DNA of 64,000 bases from Streptomyces antimycoticus (lineage in GTDB: Bacteria; Actinomycetota; Actinomycetes; Streptomycetales; Streptomycetaceae): positions 2,046,001 to 2,110,000 of the forward strand of contig NZ_BJHV01000001.1 in NCBI RefSeq assembly GCF_005405925.1. The letters run 5' to 3'. The notes under the pieces were generated by a model, which did no database searches, was not told the origin of the DNA, and saw only the letters and a program-made list of their open reading frames with translations. Shown piece by piece: positions 24,789 to 34,251 of this stretch (positions within the stretch are counted from its first letter, which is position 1; each line of letters opens with the position of its first letter). The position numbers and the translations under genes are program-made.

Positions 24789-26192
24789 ATGCACACCAGG
24801 ACCCGGCGGTCGAGGATGACCGCGGTCGGCGTCACGGCAGCCCTGGGCATCGGGCTGCTCGCGGGCTGTGCCGGCAACACCGGACCCGGGAAACCGGACC
24901 GAGAGATCACGGTCTGGTCACAGGAGAACCTCCCTGACCGCACCGCGGCGACCCAGAAGATCATCGACGGGTTCGAGAAGAAGACCGGGATCAAGGTCCA
25001 CCTCGTCGGGGTGGACGAGGGCCAGATGCCCCAGCTGATCATGTCGGCGGCGGCCTCCGGCACTCTGCCGGACGTCATCGGCGCGGCCCCGATGGGCCAG
25101 GTCTGGCAGATGTACGACAACGGGCTGCTCAACACCGACATCCCGAAGAAGATCATCGCCGAGCTGGGCAGGAAGACCTTCAACCCGAACGCACTGAACC
25201 TGACCTCCGACGGCGGCACCGCCCTCGGCGTGCCCTCCGACGCCTGGCTCCAGCTGCTGGTCTACCGCAAGGACCAGTTCGCCCAGAAACACCTGGGGGC
25301 TCCCGACACCTACCAGCGGACCCTGGCCGCCGCCAAGGCCCTCACCACCAAGGGCCACGACGGCATCTCGGCGTCCACCGACCCCGCCGACGTGTTCACC
25401 TCGCAGAGCTTCGAGAACCTGGCGCTCGCCAACGACTGCCAGCTCGTCGACGGCCACCACGACGTCGCGCTGGCCTCCCCGCCGTGCGAGACCGCCTTCC
25501 ACACCTACGACCAGCTCGCCCGCGCCTATGGCCCGCCGGGCGCCCAGACCGTGGACTCCACCCGCGCCACCTACTTCGCGGACCGGTCATCCATGATCAT
25601 CTGGTCCTCGTTCCTGCTGGACGAACTGGCCGGCCTGCGCAAGGACGCCCTGCCCAGCTGCCCCCAGTGCAAGAAGGACCCGCGGTACCTGGCGCACAAC
25701 AGCGGCATCGTCACCGCGATGAAGGGCCCGGACGCCACGAAGGCGGCCCAGTTCGGCGAGATCACCTCATGGGTGACCACCAAGACGGCCGAGACGGCGG
25801 CCTCCCGCGAGTTCATCCAGTACATGATGGGCTCCGGCTACGAGTCCTGGTTCGGCATGGCGCCCGAGGGCAAGATCCCCGTCCGGCACGGCACGGCCGC
25901 GGAGCCCAACCGCTACCTCGCCGCCTGGCGCCACAGCCCCATCGGCGTCGACAGCCGTATCCCCTTCGACCAGGTCTATCCGACGCGCCTGCTCAACCAG
26001 CTCGCCGACGGCGTCAGCAACATGCGGCGCTGGGGCATCACCCAGGGCGAAGGAGCACTCGTCGGCGCCACCAACGGCGAGCTGCCCGTACCGAAGTCCA
26101 TCGGCGCCATGACCAGCGGGCAGATCTCCTCCTCCGAAGCGGCCCGTGAAGCCGCCGACGAAGTCGCCGCCCTCAAGAAGTCCCTGCAGTAG
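24789..26192 (+). CDS. ABC transporter sugar-binding lipoprotein
   Basis: A 467-residue extracellular solute-binding protein of family 1. It begins with Arg-rich residues, a hydrophobic stretch and lipobox LLAGC (Cys at residue 27), so it is secreted and lipid-anchored. EITVWSQENLPDRTAATQKI and the DVIGAAPMGQVWQMYDNGLL region are typical of carbohydrate binders. It contains a CPQCKKD cysteine pair near residue 293 that may form a disulfide. First gene of a plus-strand operon with two permeases, a ROK regulator and a Gfo/Idh enzyme. No ATPase gene is present, as is usual in Streptomyces, where MsiK-type ATPases are shared. Confidence 0.92.
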   Translation: MHTRTRRSRMTAVGVTAALGIGLLAGCAGNTGPGKPDREITVWSQENLPDRTAATQKIIDGFEKKTGIKVHLVGVDEGQMPQLIMSAAASGTLPDVIGAAPMGQVWQMYDNGLLNTDIPKKIIAELGRKTFNPNALNLTSDGGTALGVPSDAWLQLLVYRKDQFAQKHLGAPDTYQRTLAAAKALTTKGHDGISASTDPADVFTSQSFENLALANDCQLVDGHHDVALASPPCETAFHTYDQLARAYGPPGAQTVDSTRATYFADRSSMIIWSSFLLDELAGLRKDALPSCPQCKKDPRYLAHNSGIVTAMKGPDATKAAQFGEITSWVTTKTAETAASREFIQYMMGSGYESWFGMAPEGKIPVRHGTAAEPNRYLAAWRHSPIGVDSRIPFDQVYPTRLLNQLADGVSNMRRWGITQGEGALVGATNGELPVPKSIGAMTSGQISSSEAAREAADEVAALKKSLQ

Positions 26193-26224
26193 CCGCCCGA
26201 CATGCACCTCACAAAGGTCTCCTC

Positions 26225-27246
26225 ATGACGACAGCCCCAACAGGCGCACCGCAGCGCCGGGACACCAGCCATCGGCCCACGGGCCGGCCCGCCGCCCCCG
26301 GGGCCGCCGCCCGATGACCGCCAGCCGCCGCGCCAACCGCGCGGGCCTCGCGTTCGTCTCCCCCACCTTCATCGTGGTCCTCGTGGTCGTCGTGCTGCCC
26401 ATCGCGTGGACCGTGCTGCTGGCGTTCCAGAAGGCCAAGTTGGTCGACATCCAGGGCATGGGGCTGTTCGGCAACTGGTCCCTGGACAACTTCGCCCAGG
26501 TCTTCGACTCCGCCGGCTTCTGGTCGAGCCTGACCACCACCCTGCTGTACACCGCGGGCGCCACCCTGGGCTCCGTCGCCCTCGGACTCATCGCGGCGCT
26601 CGCGCTGCGCAAGCCCTTCCGCGGCCGCGGACTCCTGCGCGCGGCCATGCTGCTGCCCTACGTCGCCCCCGTCGTCGCCGTGGCCTTCGTCTGGGAGGTC
26701 GCGCTCAGCCCGCAGTACGGCGTCGTCAACGACTGGGGCCGGCGCCTGTTCGGCTGGGACGACCCCATCGCCTTCCTCTCCACCCGCGAGTACGAGGTCC
26801 ATCTGCTCGGCATGCATGTCGACATCCCGCTGGCCCTGCTGACCGTCATCGCCTTCGAGTGCTGGCGCTACTTCCCCTTCGCCTTCCTGTTCATCCTCGC
26901 CCGGCTGCAGGCGGTCCCCGACGGCCTCGAAGAGGCCGCCCTGGTCGACGGCGCCACCATCTCCCAGCGCTTCCGGCACATCCTGCTGCCCCAACTGATG
27001 CCCGTCATCGCCCTGTTGTGCGTCCTGCGGTTCATCATGACGTTCAACAAGTTCGACGATGTCTATCTGCTGACCGGAGGCGGCGCGGGCACCAACGTCG
27101 CCGCCGTGCGGGTCTACGACTTCCTCACCGCCCGCTACGACGTGGGAGCCGCCGCCGCCCAGGCCCTCGTGCTGGCCGCCGCCCTGATGATCCTGCTGGG
27201 CTTCTACTTCAAGCTCTTCGGCAACAAGGTCCAGGAGGAATCGTGA
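26225..27246 (+). CDS. ABC sugar transporter permease 1, probable frameshift in leader
   Basis: MalF-type inner-membrane permease. The body from the ATG at 26314 has six predicted helices (SPTFIVVLVVVVLPIAWTVL first) and the EAA loop EEAALVDGATISQRFRHILL. The ATG at 26314 lacks a ribosome site. A better ATG at 26225 has AAAGG upstream and codes MTTAPTGAPQRRDTSHRPTG, but meets a stop at 26315. One base added in the G/C runs near 26288-26312 would join the two frames and give a ~340-residue protein, so 26225 is preferred. Its stop overlaps the GTG of the second permease. Confidence 0.85.
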
Positions 27247-28127
27247 CCCGTAAGGCCGCCCTGACCCGGGCCCACGTCGAGGAGAGGATCTTCGGCGTCC
27301 TGCGCTGGTGCGTCATCGCGTTCCTCGCCGTGATCACCCTGCTGCCCTTCTACTACATGCTGCTGCTGTCGGTGAAGCCCATCGACGCACTCCTGCTCGA
27401 TCCGGGGTCCCTCCTGATCTCGGCCAAGGACTTCACGCTCACCACCTACCGGGACGTGCTGCGGTCCACCGACGCCGGCGGGCAGGGCTTCCTGCGGTTC
27501 CTGCTCAACTCCGCCCTGGTGTCCCTGGGGACCGTCGTCCTCACCCTGCTGGCCGCCGTACCCGGCGCCTACGCCGTCAGCCGCCTGAAGTTCTTCGGCC
27601 ACCGCCAGGTCAGCGCGCTCTTCCTGGCCGTCTATCTGTTCCCCGCGACCCTGCTGGCCGTCCCGCTCTTCGTCGTCTTCGCCAAGATGGGACTCTCCTC
27701 CAGCCTGGTCGGCCTCGCCATCGTCTACGTCGCCCAGACCGTGCCGGTGTCGATCTACATGCTGAAGAACTACCTCGTCACCATCCCCGCCTCCATCGAG
27801 GAGGCCGCGGCGCTCGACGGCTGCACCCGGCTGCAGACCGTCCGCAAGGTGATCCTGCCCCTCACCCTGCCCTCCCTCATGGCGACCGGCCTGTACGTCT
27901 TCATGATCGCCTGGAATGAATTCCTCTTCGCGCTGCTCTTCCTGGCCGCCGTCCCCGGCAAGTGGACCGTCTCCCTGGGCCTGGCCCAGCTGTCCAACGG
28001 CATCGAAGTGCCCAAGACTGTCCTCATGGCCGGGTCGGTGGTGCTGACCATCCCCGTGGTACTTCTGTTCTTCGCCGCCGAACGCCTCCTCACCGAGGGC
28101 CTCACCAGCGGCGCCGACAAGAGCTGA
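27243..28127 (+). CDS. ABC sugar transporter permease 2
   Basis: A 294-residue MalG-type permease. Six helices are visible, beginning WCVIAFLAVITLLPFYYML, and the EAA loop reads IEEAAALDGCTRLQTVRKVI (about residues 183-202). The GTG start (27243-27245) overlaps the previous stop as GTGA. Together with permease 1 it forms the membrane channel for the sugar delivered by the lipoprotein, driven by an ATPase encoded elsewhere. Confidence 0.93.
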   Translation: MTRKAALTRAHVEERIFGVLRWCVIAFLAVITLLPFYYMLLLSVKPIDALLLDPGSLLISAKDFTLTTYRDVLRSTDAGGQGFLRFLLNSALVSLGTVVLTLLAAVPGAYAVSRLKFFGHRQVSALFLAVYLFPATLLAVPLFVVFAKMGLSSSLVGLAIVYVAQTVPVSIYMLKNYLVTIPASIEEAAALDGCTRLQTVRKVILPLTLPSLMATGLYVFMIAWNEFLFALLFLAAVPGKWTVSLGLAQLSNGIEVPKTVLMAGSVVLTIPVVLLFFAAERLLTEGLTSGADKS

Positions 28128-28143
28128 CGCGTGGGGGAAAAGC

Positions 28144-29346
28144 ATGATGACACCGAACCAGGTCAGCGCGGGCGAACTGCTGCAGCTGATCCGTAGCGGC
28201 CGCGCCAACACCCGAGCCGATCTGCAACGCGCCACCGGGCTGTCCCGCTCGACCGTCGGGCAGCGCCTGGACCTGCTCGACCGGGCCGGCTGGCTGCGCC
28301 ACACCACCGGCACCTCCACCGGTGGCCGCCCGTCCGACCGGCTCGTCTTCGACCCCTCCCACGCCGCGGTGATCGCCGCTGACCTCGAAACCCGGCATGC
28401 CCGGGCCGCGGTCCTCGATCTGGCGGGCACCCTCCTCGCCGAGCACACCGGCCCGCTCCACATCGACCAGGGCCCGGACGAGGTCCTGGACCAACTGGCC
28501 GGCTGGTTCCCGGATCTGATCACCGCGGCGGGCATCGACGCCGCCGACGTCTGCGGCATCGGGCTCTCGGTGCCCGGCCCCGTCGACTGGGACACGGGAC
28601 GGGTCGTCGAGCCGCCGATCATGCCCGGATGGGACCAGTACCCCATCCGGGAACGGCTGCAGAAGGCCTACGCCGACCATGTGGGCCCCAGCCTGGAAGG
28701 CGGTCCCGTCTCCGTCTTCGTCGACAACGACGCCAACCTCATGGCACTGGCCGAGCACCAGGCCAACCACCGCGACTGCTCGGCCTTCGTCCTGGTCAAG
28801 GTCTCCACCGGCATCGGCGCCGGCGTCGTCGTGAGCGACAGCATCTACCGCGGCATCGACGGCGGCGCCGGCGACATCGGTCATATCCGCCTCCACGACC
28901 ACTCCGACGCCCTGTGCATGTGCGGTGCCCACGGCTGTCTGGCCGCCGTGGCCAGCGGCGGGGCGCTGGCCCGGGAGCTGGCCGGCCTCGGCGCCGAAAC
29001 CCGCTCGGGTTCCGACGTCAAAGCGCTGCTCGCCAAGGGCGATCCCGACGCGATCCGGCTGGCCAGGGAGGCCGGACGCCGCGCGGGCGAAGTCCTGGCG
29101 ACCGTGGTCACCCTCCTCAACCCGGGGGTCCTGATGCTCGCCGGGGACCTCGCCGGAGCCCCGTTCATGACCGGCGTCCGCGAGCTGCTCTACCAGCGCG
29201 CCATCCCCCGTACCACCGCCCACCTGCAGGTCGTGACATCCCGGCTCGGCGACCACGCCGGTGTCATCGGCGCCGCGGCCATGGTGGTCGAATCCCTCTA
29301 CGCACCCGCCTGCGCCGACGAGCGGCTCAACCGCATCACGCAGTGA
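28144..29346 (+). CDS. ROK-family transcriptional regulator
   Basis: A 400-residue ROK repressor. The N-terminal winged helix (about residues 10-60) has NTRADLQRATGLSRSTVGQR; the kinase-like sensor domain follows with IGLSVPGPVDWDTGRV, VFVDNDANLMALAE (sugar-binding Asn/Asp) and the zinc motif GHIRLHD...CMCGAHGCLAA. The ATG lies 17 bp after permease 2. ROK repressors of this type bind operators near the transporter genes and are released by the imported sugar; the inverted repeat at 24714-24772 is a candidate site. Confidence 0.92.
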   Translation: MMTPNQVSAGELLQLIRSGRANTRADLQRATGLSRSTVGQRLDLLDRAGWLRHTTGTSTGGRPSDRLVFDPSHAAVIAADLETRHARAAVLDLAGTLLAEHTGPLHIDQGPDEVLDQLAGWFPDLITAAGIDAADVCGIGLSVPGPVDWDTGRVVEPPIMPGWDQYPIRERLQKAYADHVGPSLEGGPVSVFVDNDANLMALAEHQANHRDCSAFVLVKVSTGIGAGVVVSDSIYRGIDGGAGDIGHIRLHDHSDALCMCGAHGCLAAVASGGALARELAGLGAETRSGSDVKALLAKGDPDAIRLAREAGRRAGEVLATVVTLLNPGVLMLAGDLAGAPFMTGVRELLYQRAIPRTTAHLQVVTSRLGDHAGVIGAAAMVVESLYAPACADERLNRITQ

Positions 29347-29381
29347 CCCCGCGGGGGCCACCCCGAACCGACAGGAACACC

Positions 29382-30355
29382 GTGCCCGCACACCCCACCG
29401 AACCCGCCCCCCATCACCCCACCGAACCGGCCCCCTTCCCCCCACCGAAGCCGGCCCCTCTCCCTCCACCGAACCGGCCCCCTGGACGCACCGGCCCGTG
29501 GAGGTCGGCCTCGTGGGCGCCGGTCCCTGGGCCAGGGCAATGCACGCCCGCATGCTCGCCACCGGCCCCGAAACCCGGCTCGCCGCGGTCTGGGCCCGCC
29601 GCCCCGAAGCCGCCCGGCTGGCCGCCGCCCCCTACGCGGCGCATGTCGCCGCCGACTTCGAGGAACTTCTCGACCACTGCGAGGCGGTGGCCTTCGCCGT
29701 CCCGCCCGCCGTCCAGGCCGAGCTGGCCCCCCTGGCGGCCAAGCGCGGCAAGCCCCTCCTGCTGGAGAAGCCCCTCGGCCCCGACCTGGCCGCCGCACAG
29801 CGGCTCGCGGACGCCGTCGCCGAAGCCGGCGTGGTCTCCCAACTGGTCCTGACCAAGCGCTACCACCCCGCGACCCGCGCCTTCCTCGCCGCCGCCCGCA
29901 CCCGCGACATCGCCGGGGCCCGCTCCTGCTACCTCCACGGCGCCTTTCTCGGCGGCGACTTCGCCACCAGCTGGCGCCTGGAACACGGCGCCCTGCTGGA
30001 CCTCGGACCCCACCTCCTCGACCTCCTGGACGCCGCCGTCGGCCCCATCACCGACATCCGCGCCACCGGCGACCCCCGCCGCTGGATCGAGCTCACCTGC
30101 GAACACGCGAACGGCACCGTCAGCCAGGCGTCCTTGTCCGGCGCGGTCGACGTGCCGCGCGCGCTCACCCGCATCGAACTCTTCGGCGCCGAAGCCCCCT
30201 TGGTCTACGACACCGCCGAGATCGACCACGAGGAGTGCTGGCCGATCCTCCGCCGTGACTTCGCCACCGCCGTACGCACCCACACCCCAACCGAACTCGA
30301 CGCCCACCGCGGCCTGTACCTGCAGGCCCTCATCGACCGGGCCACGGAGCGCTGA
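29382..30355 (+). CDS. Gfo/Idh/MocA-family oxidoreductase, frameshift in Pro-rich leader
   Basis: NAD(P)-dependent sugar/cyclitol oxidoreductase. The Rossmann start VEVGLVGAGPWARAMHARML begins at a possible GTG (29498). LLLEKPLGPD carries the catalytic EKP Lys and HGALLDLGPHLLDLL the later conserved His. A better supported GTG at 29382 (CAGGA seven bases upstream) opens with VPAHPTEPAPHHPTEPAPF and is one base out of frame; a lost C in the 29440-29470 runs would fuse them, giving a repeated Pro-Thr-Glu-Pro leader. Last gene of the importer operon. With the MDR and isomerase it suggests oxidation-isomerisation of the imported sugar. Confidence 0.83.
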
Positions 30356-30401
30356 ACCCAGCGGGCGGCGCCGACCGCAGCTCGGCTGTCCGGCCCCGCC
30401 C

Positions 30402-31005
30402 TCACTCCGCCGCGCTGACCGGACCCAGGTAGGTCCCCGGGTGGGTGGCTCCCGACTGGTCCAGCAGGGCGCCGCCGTACGGCCAGTCCAGTAGGAGGTT
30501 CCGCCGCTCGTTCGGCGGGGTGATGACCACCTGGTTCGGCTCGAACTTCCGGTCGTCGTCGTGGGTCGACGCCAGGAGCGTGATGTCGAAGCCGACCCGC
30601 TCGCCCTCGCTGAGCCGGACGGGCTTCGGCTTCGCGTGGCTGCGCGGCAGGTCCCAGGTGTCGCCGTGGGCGGTCTGGAGCTGGAGGCCGGGGAAGCCGA
30701 CCATGGTGCAGTCGGCGGTGCCGGTGTTCTTCAACACCACCCGGGCGGTCTGCTGACCGTCGTAGTCCATGTCCGGGCCGCCCTCGAAGTTCGACCACGC
30801 GGCGTCGAGCTGGTCGCTGGTGCAGCGGCTCGCCGACGAGGAGCCGTCGAAGGCGTTGCCCGCCTTGGTGTCGACGGCGTCGCCGGAGGTGTCGGAGGCG
30901 TCGGAGGAGCCCCCGGACGTGGACTTCGTGCCCTTCGAGGTGGCCGAGGACGCGTTGGCTAATACGTCGCTGCCGCGCCCGAGGACGGACAGCCGCGTTC
31001 GGCGT
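30402..31005 (-). pseudogene. DUF4232-domain protein lacking start and signal peptide
   Basis: The domain itself is intact: CTSDQLDAAW, RVVLKNTGTADCTMVGFPGL, with the cysteine pair, and the end THPGTYLGPVSAAE, resembling exported actinobacterial DUF4232 proteins. Upstream, the frame has no ATG, GTG or TTG before the adjacent HTH gene's stop at 31012. The first readable residues are RRTRLSVLG then GSDVLANASSATSK, which look like the basic beginning of a signal peptide joined directly to the mature Ser/Thr-rich linker. A small deletion seems to have removed the hydrophobic core and lipobox. It contains a TTA codon, rare in Streptomyces. Probably not made or not exported. Confidence 0.65.
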
Positions 31006-31011
31006 TCGCGG

Positions 31012-32526
31012 CTACTCCTCGCGCTTGGCCCACTCGCTGCTGCCCAGCGGGTAGTCGTAGCCGGGGCGGCCGGTGGCGGCGCTGGTGCGGAACGGGGCGC
31101 CGTTGTTGTCGAGGTGCACGGTGCCGTGGCGGTCGCCGCTGGACCAGTCCAGGGCGAGGTCCCAGCGGACGTCATGCGCCTTGGTGTGGGCCGTGACGTA
31201 GAAGACCTCCGGATCGGACTCGCTGACCTTGTACGGGAAGTCGCCCTGGCCGTTCTTGACGGTGGCGGTGGGGCTGCCGTTGTCGAGGTCGACGTCGAAC
31301 GACTTGGTTTCGACGTCGCCGCCGCAGCCGACGCCCATCGAGTAGTCGTTCCAGGCGAGCGGCGCGCCCTTCGCGACGACGCGGACGTGCAGCGCCTCCA
31401 GGACGACGGTGTCCTTCCCGGTGCCCTGCACGGTGAGGGCGACGCGCTGCTCCCCCGAGGAGACCGCGCCGTACGCGGCGGCCCAGCGGGGCGCGTCCGG
31501 CTCGCCGGCCGGCGGGCCGACCTGTTCGGGCTCGCTGTCGACGAGGAAGTGCTGGCTGCACGGGCTGTCGTAGACGTAGGGGCGGGTGGCGATGTTGACC
31601 GGTGCGCCGCCGGGGCGCTCGGCGGCGCCCCCGCCGTCGTGGGCGGCGGGCTCCGACGCCGGGGCGGAGGGTTTGCCGGTCTTCGCGCTCCGGGACGGGG
31701 ACGGGGAGGCCGACGCGGACGGCCGCTTGTCGATCGCTCGGCCGGTGGCGGTGCCGGGGCCGGTGGTCGGTGTGGTGGCCCCGGTACCCGCGGCCTTCTC
31801 GTCACCGCCGTCGGATCCGGAGGACGGCAGATTCACGGCGAACGCGACGGCTCCCAGCACCGCGGCCGCGGCGACGGATGCGACGAGCGCGGTGCGGCGC
31901 CGCCGGGACCGCACGGGAGCGGGTGGGACGGTGCCGCCGACATCCGGTTCATCCGTTCCACCGGGTTCACGGAGCCGACCGCCCCCGGACACCGGCCCCG
32001 TTCCACCGGGTTCACGGAGCCGACCGCCCCCGGACGCCGGCCCCGTTCCGCCCGCCGCGTCGGGCCGGCCACCGACGGAATCGGCAGGGCGCGTCGCCGC
32101 CTCGGGTAGTCCGCTGCCCCCGGCGCCGGGCGCCGCGTCATCCGGCGTCGGCCCACCCTCGGGCTCCCCGGCCCCTGCCCCGGCCCCGGCGTCCGCACCC
32201 ACACCCGCACCGCGGGCCGCCCCGCCCGGCTCCGGCCCCTTACGCGCCCGCGCCGCACTCGCCAGAATCCACCGCCGGTGCAGCTCGACCAGTTCCTCGG
32301 GGGTCGCCCGGCACACCCGCGCGACCCGCTCGACCGACGCGTAATCGGCAGGCACCACCGTGCCGTTGCAGTAGCGGTGCAGCGTGGACGTGCTCATATG
32401 CAGCCGCTTGGCGAGCGTCCCGTAGCTCAGCCCCGAGCGCTCCTTGAGCCCCCGCAGCCGCTCCGCGAACGCCTCCGCGTCCCCGGCAGCCCCCGTCGCT
32501 CCCGTGGCCCCTGTCGTCCCTGACAC
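31012..32526 (-). CDS. Membrane-anchored XRE-type HTH protein
   Basis: A 504-residue protein. An N-terminal XRE helix-turn-helix (about residues 18-75, LAKRLHMSTSTLHRYCNGTV) is followed by a long Gly/Ala/Pro-rich linker with a 15-residue tandem duplication, one membrane helix (TALVASVAAAAVLGAVAFAV, about residues 210-230), a Ser/Thr/Pro stalk and a C-terminal extracellular domain with two cysteines (SPCSQHFLV, GVGCGGDVE). The GTG at 32526 has GAGGAG five bases upstream. The plan suggests a one-component sensor: outside domain, DNA-binding inside. It diverges from a DUF4232 lipoprotein gene and is followed by a damaged DUF4232 gene. Confidence 0.83.
   Translation of the reverse strand: MSGTTGATGATGAAGDAEAFAERLRGLKERSGLSYGTLAKRLHMSTSTLHRYCNGTVVPADYASVERVARVCRATPEELVELHRRWILASAARARKGPEPGGAARGAGVGADAGAGAGAGEPEGGPTPDDAAPGAGGSGLPEAATRPADSVGGRPDAAGGTGPASGGGRLREPGGTGPVSGGGRLREPGGTDEPDVGGTVPPAPVRSRRRRTALVASVAAAAVLGAVAFAVNLPSSGSDGGDEKAAGTGATTPTTGPGTATGRAIDKRPSASASPSPSRSAKTGKPSAPASEPAAHDGGGAAERPGGAPVNIATRPYVYDSPCSQHFLVDSEPEQVGPPAGEPDAPRWAAAYGAVSSGEQRVALTVQGTGKDTVVLEALHVRVVAKGAPLAWNDYSMGVGCGGDVETKSFDVDLDNGSPTATVKNGQGDFPYKVSESDPEVFYVTAHTKAHDVRWDLALDWSSGDRHGTVHLDNNGAPFRTSAATGRPGYDYPLGSSEWAKREE
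31953..32042. repeat. 45-bp tandem duplication in the HTH protein linker
   Basis: Two copies of a 45-bp unit (31953-31997 and 31998-32042), differing at about one base, then the first bases of a third. They code for duplicated SGGGRLREPGGTGP-type segments in the linker. Confidence 0.85.
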
Positions 32527-32723
32527 CGTTGCTCCTCTTCCCCTGTGGCCCGGCGCGTCCCATTCCCGCGTCCCAGGTCCCTTACGTTCCCCCTGGTCAA
32601 AGCCCGTTTCTGCGTTCCAGCGTCTCCGACTGCCCGGTTGGAGTGGCAGCTGGGACGGACCGCCCCACAAGCTCCGGTCATCCAAGCACCACATCCACCG
32701 CAGTACCGAAAGGGCTCACCCAC

Positions 32724-33407
32724 ATGTCCAGCATTCGTCGCTCCCGCACCCGCCTCCTGACCGCCGCCGCGACCGTCGCGGTCGCCGCCTTCTCCCTGAC
32801 GGCGTGCAACGACGGAGAGGGCGTCCGCAATGAGGGCTCGTCGGCGGACGCCTCCTCGACCGCGTCCGCCTCCGGCTCGTCCTCCCACGAGGACGCGAAG
32901 CCGGGTGCCGCCGGTTCGAAGTCGACCGCGGACGTGCCCGCGGCGTCAGGGAACGGCAAGTCAGGCACGAGTGGCAAGAAGGGCGTCACCTGCCAGGGCT
33001 CCAACACCAAGACGGTCGCGGCTCCCCTGAACCGCCCCGTGAACCACATGCTGCTCACGGTCACCAACACCGGCAGCAGCATCTGCTACCTCTACGGCTA
33101 CCCGGCCGTCCGCTTCGGCGAGGCCCAGTCGGTGCCGCCGGTGATCGAGGACTCGAAGCCGCAGGCCGTCGTCACGCTCGCCCCGGGCGAGTCCGGCTAC
33201 TCCTCCGTGAACCTGTCGGCCGCCGACGGCAGCGGTACGAACGGCCACACCGAGAAGTCCCTGGCCGTCTACTTCCAGGGCCGCACCCCCGACGAGGACG
33301 TCCCCTCGGCCGCCCACCCGTCGCTGCCCGCCAAGGGCGCCTACATCGACGACTCCCTCAAGGTCACGTACTGGCAGCAGTCGATGGACAACGCCATCAG
33401 CTGGTAA
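32724..33407 (+). CDS. DUF4232-domain lipoprotein
   Basis: A 227-residue exported protein. The signal peptide has RRSRTRLL, a hydrophobic core and lipobox LTAC (Cys near residue 28), followed by a Ser/Ala/Gly linker of ~55 residues and the DUF4232 domain starting VTCQGSNTKTVAAPLNRPVN with VTNTGSSICYLYGYPAVRF, the conserved cysteine pair. AAAGGG precedes the ATG. Function of this family is unknown; it is anchored outside the membrane. It diverges from the membrane-anchored HTH protein, whose external domain may contact it. Confidence 0.87.
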   Translation: MSSIRRSRTRLLTAAATVAVAAFSLTACNDGEGVRNEGSSADASSTASASGSSSHEDAKPGAAGSKSTADVPAASGNGKSGTSGKKGVTCQGSNTKTVAAPLNRPVNHMLLTVTNTGSSICYLYGYPAVRFGEAQSVPPVIEDSKPQAVVTLAPGESGYSSVNLSAADGSGTNGHTEKSLAVYFQGRTPDEDVPSAAHPSLPAKGAYIDDSLKVTYWQQSMDNAISW

Positions 33408-33415
33408 CGCCACCG

Positions 33416-34108
33416 TCAGCCGTTGACGGCGCGAAGGAAGTGGTCGGCGTCCTCGGGTTCGCCCAGCCGGCCCACCTCCAGCCAGGAGCCGTCGGCGAAG
33501 CGGAGCCGGAACGTGGCGAATCCGCGTGGCTGTCCCGCCTCGCCTTCGACGCGGACCTGATCGAGGGGAAACTCCGCGAAGGTCTGGAAGTCGTCGGCCT
33601 TGGTGGGCGACAGCCGACGGCGCGGGGAGGTGGCGACGCAGACGCGATCGCGGGCCAGCATGACCAGGCGCTTGGGGTTGGGCGAATGCCCGTACCAGCG
33701 CAGCAGCAGCTGGCCCGCGGTCAGGTTCCAGTCGCCGTCGAAGATGCCGTGGGTCGGGTCCTGTCGGCGATCGCGGGCAGGGTCGCGGCCGGAGGAAGAG
33801 GGACGGGCGTCCGGCGGAGCCTGCGGCTGCCCCGCCCGCGGTCCGCGGTCGCGTCGTGGCTGGGACGGCCGGTCAACTCGGCCGCCCAGCTTGTCGATCA
33901 GCATCATCGGGATGACGACGAAGAAGAACACGACGGCCCCGACGTACAGCAGCCAGTGGTGGCCCGGCTTCAGCCGTCCCTTGCCCGCGGCGCGGTGGAC
34001 CTCTTTGGGCGGTGTGGGGATGGGCCTGTGGATCTCGCACCAGACCAGGGCCACGGGCTCCTCACCCAGGATCTTCCGGGCCCGCCGATGTACCGCGCGC
34101 TTCGCCAT
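33416..34108 (-). CDS. Hypothetical protein with one membrane helix
   Basis: About 230 residues, unknown function. A basic, Pro-containing N-terminus (AKRAVHRRARKILGEEP) precedes one membrane helix (LLYVGAVVFFFVVIPMMLI, near residues 53-71), an Arg/Pro-rich linker and a soluble C-terminal domain (LLLRWYGHSPNPKRLVMLA, FRLRFADGSWLEVGRL) that could be a PH-like or YokE-like fold. The ATG at 34108 is chosen because the charged N-terminus starts there; a longer reading into 34231 is possible. It converges on the DUF4232 lipoprotein gene, ending 9 bp away. Confidence 0.7.
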   Translation of the reverse strand: MAKRAVHRRARKILGEEPVALVWCEIHRPIPTPPKEVHRAAGKGRLKPGHHWLLYVGAVVFFFVVIPMMLIDKLGGRVDRPSQPRRDRGPRAGQPQAPPDARPSSSGRDPARDRRQDPTHGIFDGDWNLTAGQLLLRWYGHSPNPKRLVMLARDRVCVATSPRRRLSPTKADDFQTFAEFPLDQVRVEGEAGQPRGFATFRLRFADGSWLEVGRLGEPEDADHFLRAVNG

Positions 34109-34251
34109 GCCGAAGATCCTAGAACGAGCCTCCGCCTCACCGGCCGGGGCGGGAAACCAAGCGGTCGAATGGCCGAGACCGATGAGTTCGACGACCGAGC
34201 GAGGTCTGCACATAAAGACAGCAGGCCACACACATGATCAGGGAGGGGACC

